DNA of 64,000 nucleotides from Phocaeicola fibrisolvens (lineage in GTDB: Bacteria > Bacteroidota > Bacteroidia > Bacteroidales > Bacteroidaceae). The position numbers and the translations under genes are program-made. The stretch is taken from assembly GCF_025567125.1 (NCBI RefSeq), contig NZ_JAOQJI010000003.1, positions 1-64,000 of the forward strand. Reading direction: 5' to 3'. This document shows positions 8,510 through 17,279 of the stretch, in pieces (positions within the stretch are counted from its first letter, which is position 1; each line of letters opens with the position of its first letter). Under the pieces are notes generated by a model. It saw only the letters and a program-made list of their open reading frames with translations, had not been told where the DNA came from and made no database searches.

Positions 8510-9295
8510 TTAAAGTTTAAGGCAGTTTGCTTTTGTTTCCTTTCTGGATGGAGAGAGGGAAATGGCACGCTCCACGGTCTGTTTGTCTACCACCTTCTGA
8601 TACTCCCATCGGTTCTTGTCAGTCATGACAAGGCCGAGGTATTCAGGATGAATCTCGTCATAGCGGAGCTTCTGCTGCCTTTCCCATTCCTTCATGTCAC
8701 CCTTGATAAGCCTGAATCCCTGCTGCTCCTTCAGGTCAATGCCGACTGAAACCTTCTCGCCGCCCACATTCAGCTCAACCGGTTTTCCCTCCCGTACCTG
8801 CTGCTTCTGCTGCATACCCAGTTCAATGTCGTTTACCTTCTCCATGTCCTTCAGACGCTGCTCCAGCTTGATGTCTGTAACACGTCTGTGAATGACGGAT
8901 TTCGTTTCCGGATCAAGCTGGAGATACTGCTGAGTCTTTTCACCGTTTACGTTGACCGCCTTCTGTATTACCTCACCTCTGGCCAGGCGTTCAGCCTCCT
9001 GCTGAGTGAGATTGAGAACCTTGTTGCGTTCCCGGTCCAGTTCGGCACGTACCGGATAAGCTATAAGAGCCGGAGCACCGTTCTTGTCTGTAGTCATCTG
9101 TAGCTTCATCGGCATGGTAATGATGCTGCCGTTCCTTGCGTTGATGGATACCTGCATGATGGGAGTCACTTCACCTGCCATCAGCTTCTCCTTCACTTCC
9201 ATGGGTAAGCTGTCCGCTTTTTCACGGTCGATACCCAGTATTGCCAGTTTCTCGTATGGCAATAAATCGGACTGATTTCTGTTGTGCATTTCCAT
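8510..9295 (-). CDS. DUF4099/DUF3945-domain protein
   Basis: The 261-aa protein starts with a DUF4099-like domain (residues ~10-90, LLPYEKLAILGIDREKADSLP and MQVSINARNGSIITMP). DUF3945-like segments follow (LNLTQQEAERLARGEVIQKAVNVNG and an LQLDPETKSV strand; then EQQGFRLIKGDMKEW). Such proteins recur in Bacteroidetes conjugative elements beside topoisomerase and ArdC genes; their function is not established. It is the first gene of the leftward accessory operon, with a -7 box TACATTTG at 9346-9353 on the minus strand. Confidence 0.75.
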   Translation of the reverse strand: MEMHNRNQSDLLPYEKLAILGIDREKADSLPMEVKEKLMAGEVTPIMQVSINARNGSIITMPMKLQMTTDKNGAPALIAYPVRAELDRERNKVLNLTQQEAERLARGEVIQKAVNVNGEKTQQYLQLDPETKSVIHRRVTDIKLEQRLKDMEKVNDIELGMQQKQQVREGKPVELNVGGEKVSVGIDLKEQQGFRLIKGDMKEWERQQKLRYDEIHPEYLGLVMTDKNRWEYQKVVDKQTVERAISLSPSRKETKANCLKL

Positions 9296-9314
9296 ATTAC
9301 TGTAATTAAGCTGT

Positions 9315-9353
9315 TATATTTGCGGTTCTAACCGCCTGAATGCCACAAATGTA
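9315..9353. promoter_or_regulatory. Divergent promoter pair between accessory operon and glucosaminidase
   Basis: On the plus strand TATATTTG at 9315-9322 matches the Bacteroidetes -7 box TAnnTTTG and points to the glucosaminidase gene. On the minus strand TACATTTG (plus positions 9346-9353) points to the accessory operon starting at 9295. The two boxes face away in a back-to-back crossing layout, so the two transcripts would overlap at their 5' ends. The minus box shares the context ACAAATGTAT with the traA promoter at 32589-32598. Confidence 0.6.
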
Positions 9354-9378
9354 TTTACGGCAATCCCCTGAAAAAGAA

Positions 9379-10014
9379 ATGCGCAACACTATTCTGATTT
9401 CACTGCTTCTGATGCTACTGCCGGTAAGCGTATCGGCACAGTTCTATACGATAACCAGAGATTCGGAAATTCTGCCTACAGAAAGACGAAAAGAGTCTTA
9501 TAACCGTGCAGCAAAGGATGTTACAGAAGGGAAAAAGAATAAGATGATGGTAAAAGATACCCTGATTGTCGGGCCGGACAATCAGAAAAAATTGGAAAAT
9601 ATCAGCCGGAATAGTGACAGGAATGCATCCCTAAAAACAGAACTGCAAAAGAAAACAGATGATATTACTAAATCAGAAAATCATCTTCCTGAACTTACCA
9701 TCCCCAACCTTTATAAAGAAATCATTAGAAACGGAATCCTATATCCCAAAATCGTATTGGCTCAGGCTATACTGGAAACCGGATGGTTCCGTTCATCGGT
9801 ATGTCGAAATAAGCATAATCTTTTCGGACTTACCAATCCACGTACAGGGAAATACTATGAATTCAATCATTGGACGGAAAGTGTTCGGGCTTATTATACA
9901 AAAGTTCAATACAAATATAAAGGTGGTAACTATTTGCTTTGGCTTGATGAGATCGGTTATGCGGAAGATAAGGATTACATTACTACTCTTACAGATGTAA
10001 TAATGATATTATAG
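9379..10014 (+). CDS. Glucosaminidase-family peptidoglycan hydrolase
   Basis: A signal peptide (MRNTILISLLLMLLPVSVSA) leads into a charged linker. A glucosaminidase domain (PF01832 type) follows from about residue 105, with LAQAILETGWFRSSVCRNKHNLFGL holding the catalytic glutamate, then the usual Tyr/Trp-rich end. The predicted role is local digestion of peptidoglycan so the mating apparatus can cross the periplasm. The ATG at 9379 was chosen over one at 9340 because it puts the signal peptide at the N-terminus. It is on the plus strand, opposite to the transfer operons, under the TATATTTG box at 9315. Confidence 0.85.
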   Translation: MRNTILISLLLMLLPVSVSAQFYTITRDSEILPTERRKESYNRAAKDVTEGKKNKMMVKDTLIVGPDNQKKLENISRNSDRNASLKTELQKKTDDITKSENHLPELTIPNLYKEIIRNGILYPKIVLAQAILETGWFRSSVCRNKHNLFGLTNPRTGKYYEFNHWTESVRAYYTKVQYKYKGGNYLLWLDEIGYAEDKDYITTLTDVIMIL

Positions 10015-10146
10015 ATTAAAACTCAGCATTATCTATTTACTCTTGTTGAAAGTAAGGCAAAGTATAAAGTATACGGAGAAACCTTGTATTTTCAAATAGT
10101 TTTTGCTATTTTAGAGGGGAATATCATACATATGAGTAAATAAGCT

Positions 10147-11955
10147 ATGCGTATAAAATTTTTTATTGTTGCGATATTACTTTCACTTATCGTCACCTTT
10201 GCAAAGGCTACAGGACAATCGGGTGATGTGATTCGTCTGGAAGGAGAAGAATGGGTTTTGATGGCAAAGCCGATAGGATACGACTCCCTGCTATGCAGGC
10301 GGATGGGAGATTTTCTTCCGGAAAATGTCAGTCGGTCCACTGGCAATTATAGCGGATATACCGCTTTCTGGGAGGTGCGTGACGGGTATCTTTGCCTGCA
10401 ACGGGTAGAGGCGGATGTCTATGAAGAGGTCGGCAAGAAGAAATCTACACGGGTGTATGAGGTGAAGGACTTGCAGCCGATTTTTGCGGCCTATTGTCGG
10501 GCGGGGACGATTCAAGCCCGCTGGTTCAGTGGGGAACTTCGGGCCGGAAAAGGTGATTTGGTGAGATACGTGCATGACGGTTTCGACCGTAACATGGAAA
10601 CGGAGCAGGTACTGACCGTCCGGAACGGTAAAGTGCTGGAAACGCAGACTTATCATAATTACCGGAGAGCCGGACTGAATCTGGCAAAGGCATATGGGGA
10701 GATTGTGCGTCGGTTTCCTTGGGAGCGGTTTCCTGAATACCGTGGAGAACGGTTCCTTTTTTCGCTAAGTGATTTTCAGACGACGGAGGACGGTCACTTC
10801 GTAGACTGTGACGTACGTTTCATTTTTCTGCGTACTTCGCGAAAAATGATAAACGACGGAAATCACCCGCTGGCTCTTGCCCTCAAAGAAACACTGAAAT
10901 CCATTTATCCATGGGAGGTGCTTTTTATCAACGGGAAGTACACTATGGAATATCGGAGTTTTACTATGCCTTTGAGGGGGGATATAACGCATAATAAGGG
11001 TGATTCTGCAAAATACACGATTGTGGGTCGGGTGTATGGTGAATCTGTCCGTCAACGTCCTCCTTATGATGTAGTACATGATGTACTGGTAGGCTCCAAT
11101 TTGAGCATAGCTGAACAACCGTTTCAAGGATGGCTGACAGATTCTACCGGCTGCTTCCGGATAAAGGGACTGGAGACCGGAACTTATCATCTGAAAGCGG
11201 AATATGTGGGACCGGCTCCTTGTGATACGGTAATAACTCTCCCTTCGCAGCATAATGACACGCTGCGTATGGTGCTTCCTTTATGGTATGATTATATTTT
11301 GAAATATGACTGTTCGCCGGAGTTGTCGAAAGAAAACATCCTCAATGGACATCCCAAGTTGCGTCTGGTAATACCGGAAAAGCATGAACAGAAAATCCGA
11401 ACACACTTTTTCTGGAAAAAGTACGGCGTGGGTTATGACGTTTTTTATCCATTGAAGAAAGATGGAACACTGGACTGTTATCTAGGTGTTCCCAATCATC
11501 TGCTGACGGCTTATAATCAGGTGGTTTTTGATTATCTGGATAAGAAGTTTGGCACTTCATGGCGCAAGGAGGCTCCGAAAGGAATATTTGGTCTGGATAA
11601 ATCTTTAGATGAATTTCGTGACTATAAATGGTTTATTAAAACCTTACATAAGGAAAGCAAATATCCGGTAAAGTTGCTGAGCAAGGGAAAAGAGTGTCTG
11701 CTTCGCATTGAATATGCAGTGGACAGTAACGGATATATCGTGCAACCGAAAATCATTTCTTGCAGCAACCGCTCGTTTCGGAAAGCAGCATTGGACACTT
11801 TTAAAAAAGTGATGAATGTCCCTACTTTATTGAAGGCAGGTAAAGATACACTTGTAATTCAATATAAACTGGACTCTTCTACTATTGTTAATCCGGAAGC
11901 TGATGTGCTGGTTATCGGCTATACATCGTGGGATAAACCAGTGCTGATGAAATAG
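10147..11955 (+). CDS. Secreted protein with carboxypeptidase-like and TonB C-terminal-like domains
   Basis: The 602-aa protein has a signal peptide (residues 1-22, ending AKA). A large N-terminal region of ~280 residues is unrecognised. At ~325-375 there is a carboxypeptidase-regulatory-like beta sandwich (DSTGCFRIKGLETGTYHLKAEY), and at ~515-575 a TonB-C-like end (LLRIEYAVDSNGYIVQPKIISCSN, then ALDTFKKVM). No transmembrane helix beyond the signal peptide is visible, so it is probably periplasmic and not a true energy transducer. It starts a run of five plus-strand cargo genes; the next starts 31 bp downstream. Confidence 0.7.
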   Translation: MRIKFFIVAILLSLIVTFAKATGQSGDVIRLEGEEWVLMAKPIGYDSLLCRRMGDFLPENVSRSTGNYSGYTAFWEVRDGYLCLQRVEADVYEEVGKKKSTRVYEVKDLQPIFAAYCRAGTIQARWFSGELRAGKGDLVRYVHDGFDRNMETEQVLTVRNGKVLETQTYHNYRRAGLNLAKAYGEIVRRFPWERFPEYRGERFLFSLSDFQTTEDGHFVDCDVRFIFLRTSRKMINDGNHPLALALKETLKSIYPWEVLFINGKYTMEYRSFTMPLRGDITHNKGDSAKYTIVGRVYGESVRQRPPYDVVHDVLVGSNLSIAEQPFQGWLTDSTGCFRIKGLETGTYHLKAEYVGPAPCDTVITLPSQHNDTLRMVLPLWYDYILKYDCSPELSKENILNGHPKLRLVIPEKHEQKIRTHFFWKKYGVGYDVFYPLKKDGTLDCYLGVPNHLLTAYNQVVFDYLDKKFGTSWRKEAPKGIFGLDKSLDEFRDYKWFIKTLHKESKYPVKLLSKGKECLLRIEYAVDSNGYIVQPKIISCSNRSFRKAALDTFKKVMNVPTLLKAGKDTLVIQYKLDSSTIVNPEADVLVIGYTSWDKPVLMK

Positions 11956-11986
11956 ATATTTTTAATCAAAATAGAATGTGTAGGAC

Positions 11987-12457
11987 ATGAAAAGCAAATA
12001 TATTTATTTCGTGACGATAATGGCAATATGCGGACTGGGATGCAATCGCACGGCATCAAAAAAACAGGTTGTACAGATTGGACCTGCCGATGCACAATGC
12101 CTGAACTGTGATACGTTAGGGACTACTGTGCGGATGAATATGATACAGAACCATTATCCGCTTGATACGAAGAATGTGTATTCTATCCTATTGAATCCTA
12201 AGCGTAAGTCGCTGATTTTTGGTGGTGACTGGACATTGCAGAAATGGGAAAACGGCTCGTGGATAGGTGCAAAGATGAATGGAATGTATGGCTTTGGAGA
12301 TGTAGGTATGCAGTTAAACTTTGCTCCTGATTATTATTGTTTTAGTTATCCTGTCAGTTGCTATGGAATTACATCCGGAAAATATCGGATTATTCAATCA
12401 TTTCATGACGGGAGGGAAGAAATTACAGTAAGTGCCGAGTTCTGGATAGACAAATAA
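11987..12457 (+). CDS. Small lipoprotein with one Ig-like domain
   Basis: The 156-aa lipoprotein (signal ending CGLGC) consists of little more than one beta-sandwich domain. Its features are MNMIQNHYPLDTKNVYSILLNP, then a central LQKWENGSWIG and a final EEITVSAEFWIDK. The same order of motifs (YPL/V-T-x-x-V-x-V...G..Y.L...W.LP...G.Y+I.K...AEF) occurs once in the next gene and twice in each of the two after that. It matches the bacterial Ig-like (Big_14 type) pattern. It looks like the minimal member of a paralogous lipoprotein family, and its function is unknown. Confidence 0.65.
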   Translation: MKSKYIYFVTIMAICGLGCNRTASKKQVVQIGPADAQCLNCDTLGTTVRMNMIQNHYPLDTKNVYSILLNPKRKSLIFGGDWTLQKWENGSWIGAKMNGMYGFGDVGMQLNFAPDYYCFSYPVSCYGITSGKYRIIQSFHDGREEITVSAEFWIDK

Positions 12458-12491
12458 CGGAAAATTGTTTCACGGAAAAATCGATAATACA

Positions 12492-13841
12492 ATGAGAAGA
12501 AAAGGACTATATTTACCGGCTTGCGTTTTCTTGCTGATGGTAGGCTGCATCAGTAATGCGGAACAAAAGAAAGCGGAAGCCTCAGAAGTCGTACCTTATG
12601 TGCCTGTTCCTAACCAGGCTGAAGGTCATAAAGTTATTGATGCCTTGAGTAAGGCTTACGGTGATGATCCGAACAGCATCGGAGATTTTATCGGGAGTCC
12701 CCGTTGTCCGGATTTTCTAGAGGGACATTATTTTGACGGAAACACACTGGTCCTTCAGGTACGGGGTGATACGCTGCGGGCACGGAAGATACTGGAAGAG
12801 GTGTCGAGAAGCAAGGCTTTCCGTATCGAAATGATGACCGACAGTATTTTCTCAGAAAAACAGCTTAAAGATTTATTGGATGAACTGAACAGACGGTATA
12901 ATGCTTTGCCGGAAGGTAAATTGAAAGCTAATATGATGATGTGGGGAAGTACGCTCCATTTCATTGAAGTGACCTTTATCCGTAACACTCCGGAAGCCCG
13001 TGCGGAATTCCGCAGGTTGCTGATGGATTCGCCTGCCATTCGTTTTTCTGGTCCGGAAGAGCCCGTTCGGAATAATGTCACTGGTGTGTCCGAAGCGCAC
13101 GGTATTTGCCTGTATCCGGAATACACTGTTTATGCTGATACGGCTTCCACTGCTTCATTCATTCTCATGAACGGAAGTAATGAGGCGATTACTTGTGGAG
13201 AGCATTATTTCATTACTTACGAAGGGAAAGATGGTCAATGGTATGAACTGCCTATTAATACATTTGCAGTGGATATTGCCTATTATGTTACTCCTGGTTC
13301 ATCACGTCAGTTTGTTGCGAGATTGTATCCAGAAGTCAATGGGAATGCATCGGGACGCTACCGATTCTTCTATGAGGTGTCTTTGGAGTCAAGAGAAAAT
13401 ATCCGGATGATGGCAGAATTTCGTCTGACGGACAATTACGAGAAAGCCAAACGGGCTGAAAAAACTCCGATACCAAAAACGACAGTAAAGAATTATGTGG
13501 AGGCTCCAAAGGAAGATGAGCAAACAGTTTATCAGGTAGTGGAGGAGATGCCAGAGTTTCCCGGTGGTATGCCTGCTTTAATGGAGTTTATCCGGAAAAA
13601 CCTGCGGCATGACAAGGCTGAAAAGAATGAGCGTGTCATCATTCAAATAGTAGTAGATAAGAAGGGAAATGCCACTAACCCTGTGGTGTTGCGGAGTACA
13701 AATCCGGCGTTGGATGAAGAAGCCTTACGCATCGTTAGTCTGATGCCGAAATGGAAACCGGGCAGACAAGCCGGGAAGAACCGGAACGTACAGTTTGTTT
13801 TTCCTGTTGCATTTAAACCTTCTGTGCAGAATACGAATTAA
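12492..13841 (+). CDS. Lipoprotein with Ig-like and TonB C-terminal domains
   Basis: The 449-aa lipoprotein (Cys19 in LLMVGC) has two copies of a short alpha/beta module (~residues 70-105 and ~145-185, the second WGSTLHFIEVTF...EFRRLLMDSPAI). An Ig-like domain follows (~210-315, YPEYTVYADTASTASFILMN to MMAEFRLTD). A complete TonB-C-type domain closes the protein (~345-445, VVEEMPEFPGGMPALMEFI to LMPKWKPGRQAG). The EMPEFPGG motif is the Bacteroidetes form of this domain. Because the protein is lipid-anchored and lacks an inner-membrane helix and Pro-rich spacer, it is unlikely to be a normal TonB. The ATG at 12492 gives the lipoprotein signal at the N-terminus. Confidence 0.7.
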   Translation: MRRKGLYLPACVFLLMVGCISNAEQKKAEASEVVPYVPVPNQAEGHKVIDALSKAYGDDPNSIGDFIGSPRCPDFLEGHYFDGNTLVLQVRGDTLRARKILEEVSRSKAFRIEMMTDSIFSEKQLKDLLDELNRRYNALPEGKLKANMMMWGSTLHFIEVTFIRNTPEARAEFRRLLMDSPAIRFSGPEEPVRNNVTGVSEAHGICLYPEYTVYADTASTASFILMNGSNEAITCGEHYFITYEGKDGQWYELPINTFAVDIAYYVTPGSSRQFVARLYPEVNGNASGRYRFFYEVSLESRENIRMMAEFRLTDNYEKAKRAEKTPIPKTTVKNYVEAPKEDEQTVYQVVEEMPEFPGGMPALMEFIRKNLRHDKAEKNERVIIQIVVDKKGNATNPVVLRSTNPALDEEALRIVSLMPKWKPGRQAGKNRNVQFVFPVAFKPSVQNTN

Positions 13842-13855
13842 ATTGAGTGTGAATA

Positions 13856-14908
13856 ATGAACAGAAACAGATTTTTAGCTTGTTTTTTCTTATGGGGCATT
13901 CTGGTAGCAAATGGATTGCTGGCAGGTTGTATGGAAACCCATCATCAGTCGAATACATCAACTGATAAGAATACGCATTTGGCGTCAGACGATTTGATTG
14001 ATATATCGGCAGAATATGATTATTATCCGTTGAAGACGACGAAAGTGGTGCTTCAAGTGACTAACCATTCTAAGGATATTTGTGGAGGCCGGCAAGCATA
14101 TACTTTGGAATATTATGATGAGGACCAGAATATGTGGGAAGCCTTGCCGGTAGATACGGTTCCGGATACTCCCTTGCTCATTCCATCTGGATATAAAGGC
14201 GTGTGCCAGCTTGTTCCTTTGGATATTACTGGTTTAAAAAAACGGGTGGGTAAATACCGTATTGGTAAATGTTTTGTTAATAGTGTGAAGAAGCATTATG
14301 CGTTTTTTGAATTGGTAGATTCCAAGGGAGTGTTGGAGTTACGCAGACGAATCGATGACTATAATAGAAAAGGTGCAAACGATAAGACTGATACAGTAGC
14401 ACAAAATATTCTTATGACTTATACTCAGGGCGATACTATTTTTGTAATGTTGATGAATAACGACCTCCGGTTTCAGGAAATGTTTCGTCGTAAAGTATTA
14501 AGTTATTCGTCTGTAAGTCACGGTGCTTTTCGAGGAGATATACCGTTGATTCAAGCTACTTATAGCGATACGTTGCAGATACGGATGAGGACAGAGCATC
14601 AATCTTATCCGGTTGGGACGGAAACAGTATCGGTGACGTTGACCAATCATAGTAAGAGGACTCTTTTTTTCGGCGAGGATTATGGAGTGGTCCGTAAAGA
14701 GGGCAACCAATGGATTCTTTTGAATGGTAACAATTCTTGGTTAGATATTGGAATTGGGGTTCCCTCGGGTAAGGATTACCATTTTGATGCGTGTCTTTAC
14801 CCTATCTTTAATGAAAATTGTCCGGGTATTTATAAGGTATTTAAGGAGATTTCTTTTATTGGCGGGCAAAAGAAATGGTTGATGTCGGCAGAATTTGAGA
14901 TTAAATAA
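13856..14908 (+). CDS. Lipoprotein with two Ig-like domains
   Basis: The 350-aa lipoprotein (signal ending GLLAGC, Cys25) has a first Ig-like domain at ~50-160 (EYDYYPLKTTKVVLQVTN to HYAFFELVD). Then comes an alpha/beta module shared with its neighbours (~165-225, ending EMFRRKVLSYSSV), and a second Ig-like domain at ~240-350 (EHQSYPVGTETVSVTLTNHS to LMSAEFEIK). The C-terminal TonB-like domain of the genes on either side is absent. It lies 14 bp after the previous gene, in the same operon. Its base composition is lower in GC than the following paralogue, suggesting separate histories. Confidence 0.7.
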   Translation: MNRNRFLACFFLWGILVANGLLAGCMETHHQSNTSTDKNTHLASDDLIDISAEYDYYPLKTTKVVLQVTNHSKDICGGRQAYTLEYYDEDQNMWEALPVDTVPDTPLLIPSGYKGVCQLVPLDITGLKKRVGKYRIGKCFVNSVKKHYAFFELVDSKGVLELRRRIDDYNRKGANDKTDTVAQNILMTYTQGDTIFVMLMNNDLRFQEMFRRKVLSYSSVSHGAFRGDIPLIQATYSDTLQIRMRTEHQSYPVGTETVSVTLTNHSKRTLFFGEDYGVVRKEGNQWILLNGNNSWLDIGIGVPSGKDYHFDACLYPIFNENCPGIYKVFKEISFIGGQKKWLMSAEFEIK

Positions 14909-14971
14909 TGCGTTAAATACCCTTTTATTCTTATTAGGTGAACAGGGAAATAGAATTTTATTGTATAGCGT

Positions 14972-16558
14972 ATGAAAACAAATGCACTTTTTCAATTGTT
15001 TGTGGCGGTGGCTTGCATGATGTGTACCGGCTGTACGGGCAAGCGAAAAGCACAATCGGATGTTGCTTTGGTAAAGGAGACTCCTCCGGCAGTACAGAGT
15101 CCGGAAGTAACGGATGACACACTTGCAGTAGAGGAACCGGATACGGAAACTTCGACAGACAATCTGCCTCGACCGGTGGCGATGGTGCTGGAACCGGTGG
15201 CACGGGATATTCCTGTTGGCCGTCCTCTTTCTGCAGATTCGCTTTCCATGCGTACGGAATATGATTATTATCCTGTAGCGACTTCCAAGGTCAAGGTCTT
15301 CATTACCAATCGTGCAAATCAGAAATATGACAGTGGGGAAAGGTATAGTCTGGTATATTACAACGAAGCACTAAAGCAATGGGAACCTCAGCCGACCAAT
15401 CCGATAATCAACGATGTATTGTGGGTGTTTACGCCCGATTACCCTACGCACCGGCAGACCATTCAGTTTTATACGGACAAGAACCGTCCCGGCAGGTATC
15501 GCATTTACAAATCATTCAACCGGAATACACGTACGGCATACGCTGAGTTTGAACTCGTATCAAAGGCCCAGCATCAGAAATTGCTTGACAAAATTAACTG
15601 GTATGGAGAGAAGCATCCCAAGGACCGTGTCATAGAAAACCTGAATACTTGGGGATTCCAGGACAATGACACATTGTATATGTCGTGTATGGTGAACTCG
15701 GAGGCATTGCAGAAAGAGTTCCGGCAGAAGGTGCTGAATTATGCGGCAATCGTGGTGAACGATGGAAAAGAGGATGTGGTTACTTATTTCACCCAACCGA
15801 TGTGTACGGATACTTTCGGCATCAAGATGTACACGGAGAAAGCGGTGTATCCGCTGAATACAGAATCCGTAGCGGTGAGAATCGTGAACCGGAGCGGACG
15901 GAGTATCTCAATGGGGTCGCCGTACCAGGTACTTCGGAAAGAAGGTGAAAAATGGCTGTCTTTGCCTGGAGCAACGGTTTGGACACTTGAAGAACGTTTT
16001 CTTCCATCCAATAAAATCTATCCCTTTTCAGCCAGTTTGTATCCGTCACTTCATGTGCTTACGCCCGGCATCTATCGTGTGGTGAAGGAAATGGATATTG
16101 GGGATAATTATCGCGACTGGTATTTTGCTGCGGAGTTTCGGATTGGCAACGAGGTGGAAGAGCGGGACGCAGCGGACAAGGAGCCTTCTTCAAAGCCTTT
16201 GCAGGAAGTTGTAGAGGAAAAGGATATGGATATTGCGTATGACGTGGTAGAGGAGATGCCGGAGTTTCCTGGAGGTATGTCGGCTTTGATGGATTTTATT
16301 CGGAAGAACCTGAACTATGACAAGTCGCTTGTGCCTGAAACAGTTGTAATTCCTCGGGTCATCGTGCAGTTTGTGATAGATGAAGAAGGAAACATTATTC
16401 ATCCAGTGGTGCTGCGGGGACTTAATCTGGAGTTGGACGAAGAAGCCCTTCGTGTAGTGAGACTGATGCCGAAATGGAAACCGGGTCGGCAGAGTGGAAA
16501 ACCTCAGAAAGTGAGGTATGCCATTCCTGTTTATTTTTCCTCGTACACAACAAACTGA
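14972..16558 (+). CDS. Lipoprotein with two Ig-like domains and a TonB C-terminal domain
   Basis: The 528-aa lipoprotein (signal ending CMMCTGC, Cys21) has a Pro/Thr/Glu-rich linker to ~residue 85. The first Ig-like domain follows (EYDYYPVATSKVKVFITN), then the shared module (~190-250, WGFQDNDTLYMSCMV), then the second Ig-like domain (~270-390, EKAVYPLNTESVAVRIVN to YFAAEFRIG). It ends with a TonB-C-type domain (~420-522, VVEEMPEFPGGMSALMDFI to RLMPKWKPGRQSGK). It combines the architecture of the two preceding genes and ends 20 bp before the convergent traX gene. The family may bind cell-surface or periplasmic partners, but the partner is unknown. Confidence 0.7.
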   Translation: MKTNALFQLFVAVACMMCTGCTGKRKAQSDVALVKETPPAVQSPEVTDDTLAVEEPDTETSTDNLPRPVAMVLEPVARDIPVGRPLSADSLSMRTEYDYYPVATSKVKVFITNRANQKYDSGERYSLVYYNEALKQWEPQPTNPIINDVLWVFTPDYPTHRQTIQFYTDKNRPGRYRIYKSFNRNTRTAYAEFELVSKAQHQKLLDKINWYGEKHPKDRVIENLNTWGFQDNDTLYMSCMVNSEALQKEFRQKVLNYAAIVVNDGKEDVVTYFTQPMCTDTFGIKMYTEKAVYPLNTESVAVRIVNRSGRSISMGSPYQVLRKEGEKWLSLPGATVWTLEERFLPSNKIYPFSASLYPSLHVLTPGIYRVVKEMDIGDNYRDWYFAAEFRIGNEVEERDAADKEPSSKPLQEVVEEKDMDIAYDVVEEMPEFPGGMSALMDFIRKNLNYDKSLVPETVVIPRVIVQFVIDEEGNIIHPVVLRGLNLELDEEALRVVRLMPKWKPGRQSGKPQKVRYAIPVYFSSYTTN

Positions 16559-16578
16559 AAGTTATTAAATATATGTTA

Positions 16579-17268
16579 TTAGTATTTCATATAGAGATTG
16601 ATTAGCAAAATATGAATTGGGTAAAAAGCATAGAGACCATATTTGGCTATGCTTCCCTGTACAAACCCTCTTGTACCATTATACAGATATAGAATCATGC
16701 AGGCCATTATAGCACCAATTATCCCGTAGTGCATCATCAAAACAAATGTGCAAAAAAATTGCATACCTCTACTATATGGGAAAGAGTGACCATATACATT
16801 AAAAAGATAAAATATAACGATAACAATAATCCCTCTCCATTCATAATCCACTCCAAGCCAAGAAGCGAGTCCGGCCATGCCAATTGTCCAAAAGAATCCC
16901 AGTACCAGACTACGTTGCAGAAGATTTTCAAGAACCATAAGCGTGGCCACACCCAAAGCCAGTGTAAACATCACATTATGTGTCCTGTCAGCACCATTCA
17001 GCAGATACCAGGGTATTTCACTGATTACGGCAAAGCCCAGCAGGGTAAAGAAATACCTGTACCTGCTTCTGGTATGAATAAACCCTTCCGCTATCAGGAA
17101 GGCAAATACAGGAAAAGCGATGCGCCCTACACAGCGCATCGTTTCGTATAATACGGTACCATGCTCCATCAGATAGAGAGCAATATGGTCTATCACCATG
17201 GAAATCAAAGCAATGACTTTCAGCGCACTGCCGCTAAGTCCGAATGCCGGTTTTAAGGTCAGATTCAT
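16579..17268 (-). CDS. traX: TraX-family membrane protein
   Basis: The 229-aa polytopic membrane protein (about seven hydrophobic segments) has the TraX family layout: LSGSALKVIALISMVIDHIA near the N-terminus, VGRIAFPVFAFLIAEGF at ~47-63, and a C-terminal YAFYPIHILLIN. F-plasmid TraX acetylates the pilin N-terminus; related Bacteroidetes proteins may modify the TraE-type pilin, but this is by analogy. It is the last gene of the main T4SS operon, 11 bp after the coupling protein, and converges on the lipoprotein cargo cluster. Confidence 0.85.
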   Translation of the reverse strand: MNLTLKPAFGLSGSALKVIALISMVIDHIALYLMEHGTVLYETMRCVGRIAFPVFAFLIAEGFIHTRSRYRYFFTLLGFAVISEIPWYLLNGADRTHNVMFTLALGVATLMVLENLLQRSLVLGFFWTIGMAGLASWLGVDYEWRGIIVIVIFYLFNVYGHSFPYSRGMQFFCTFVLMMHYGIIGAIMACMILYLYNGTRGFVQGSIAKYGLYAFYPIHILLINLYMKY

Positions 17269-17279
17269 AGGCTATATGT

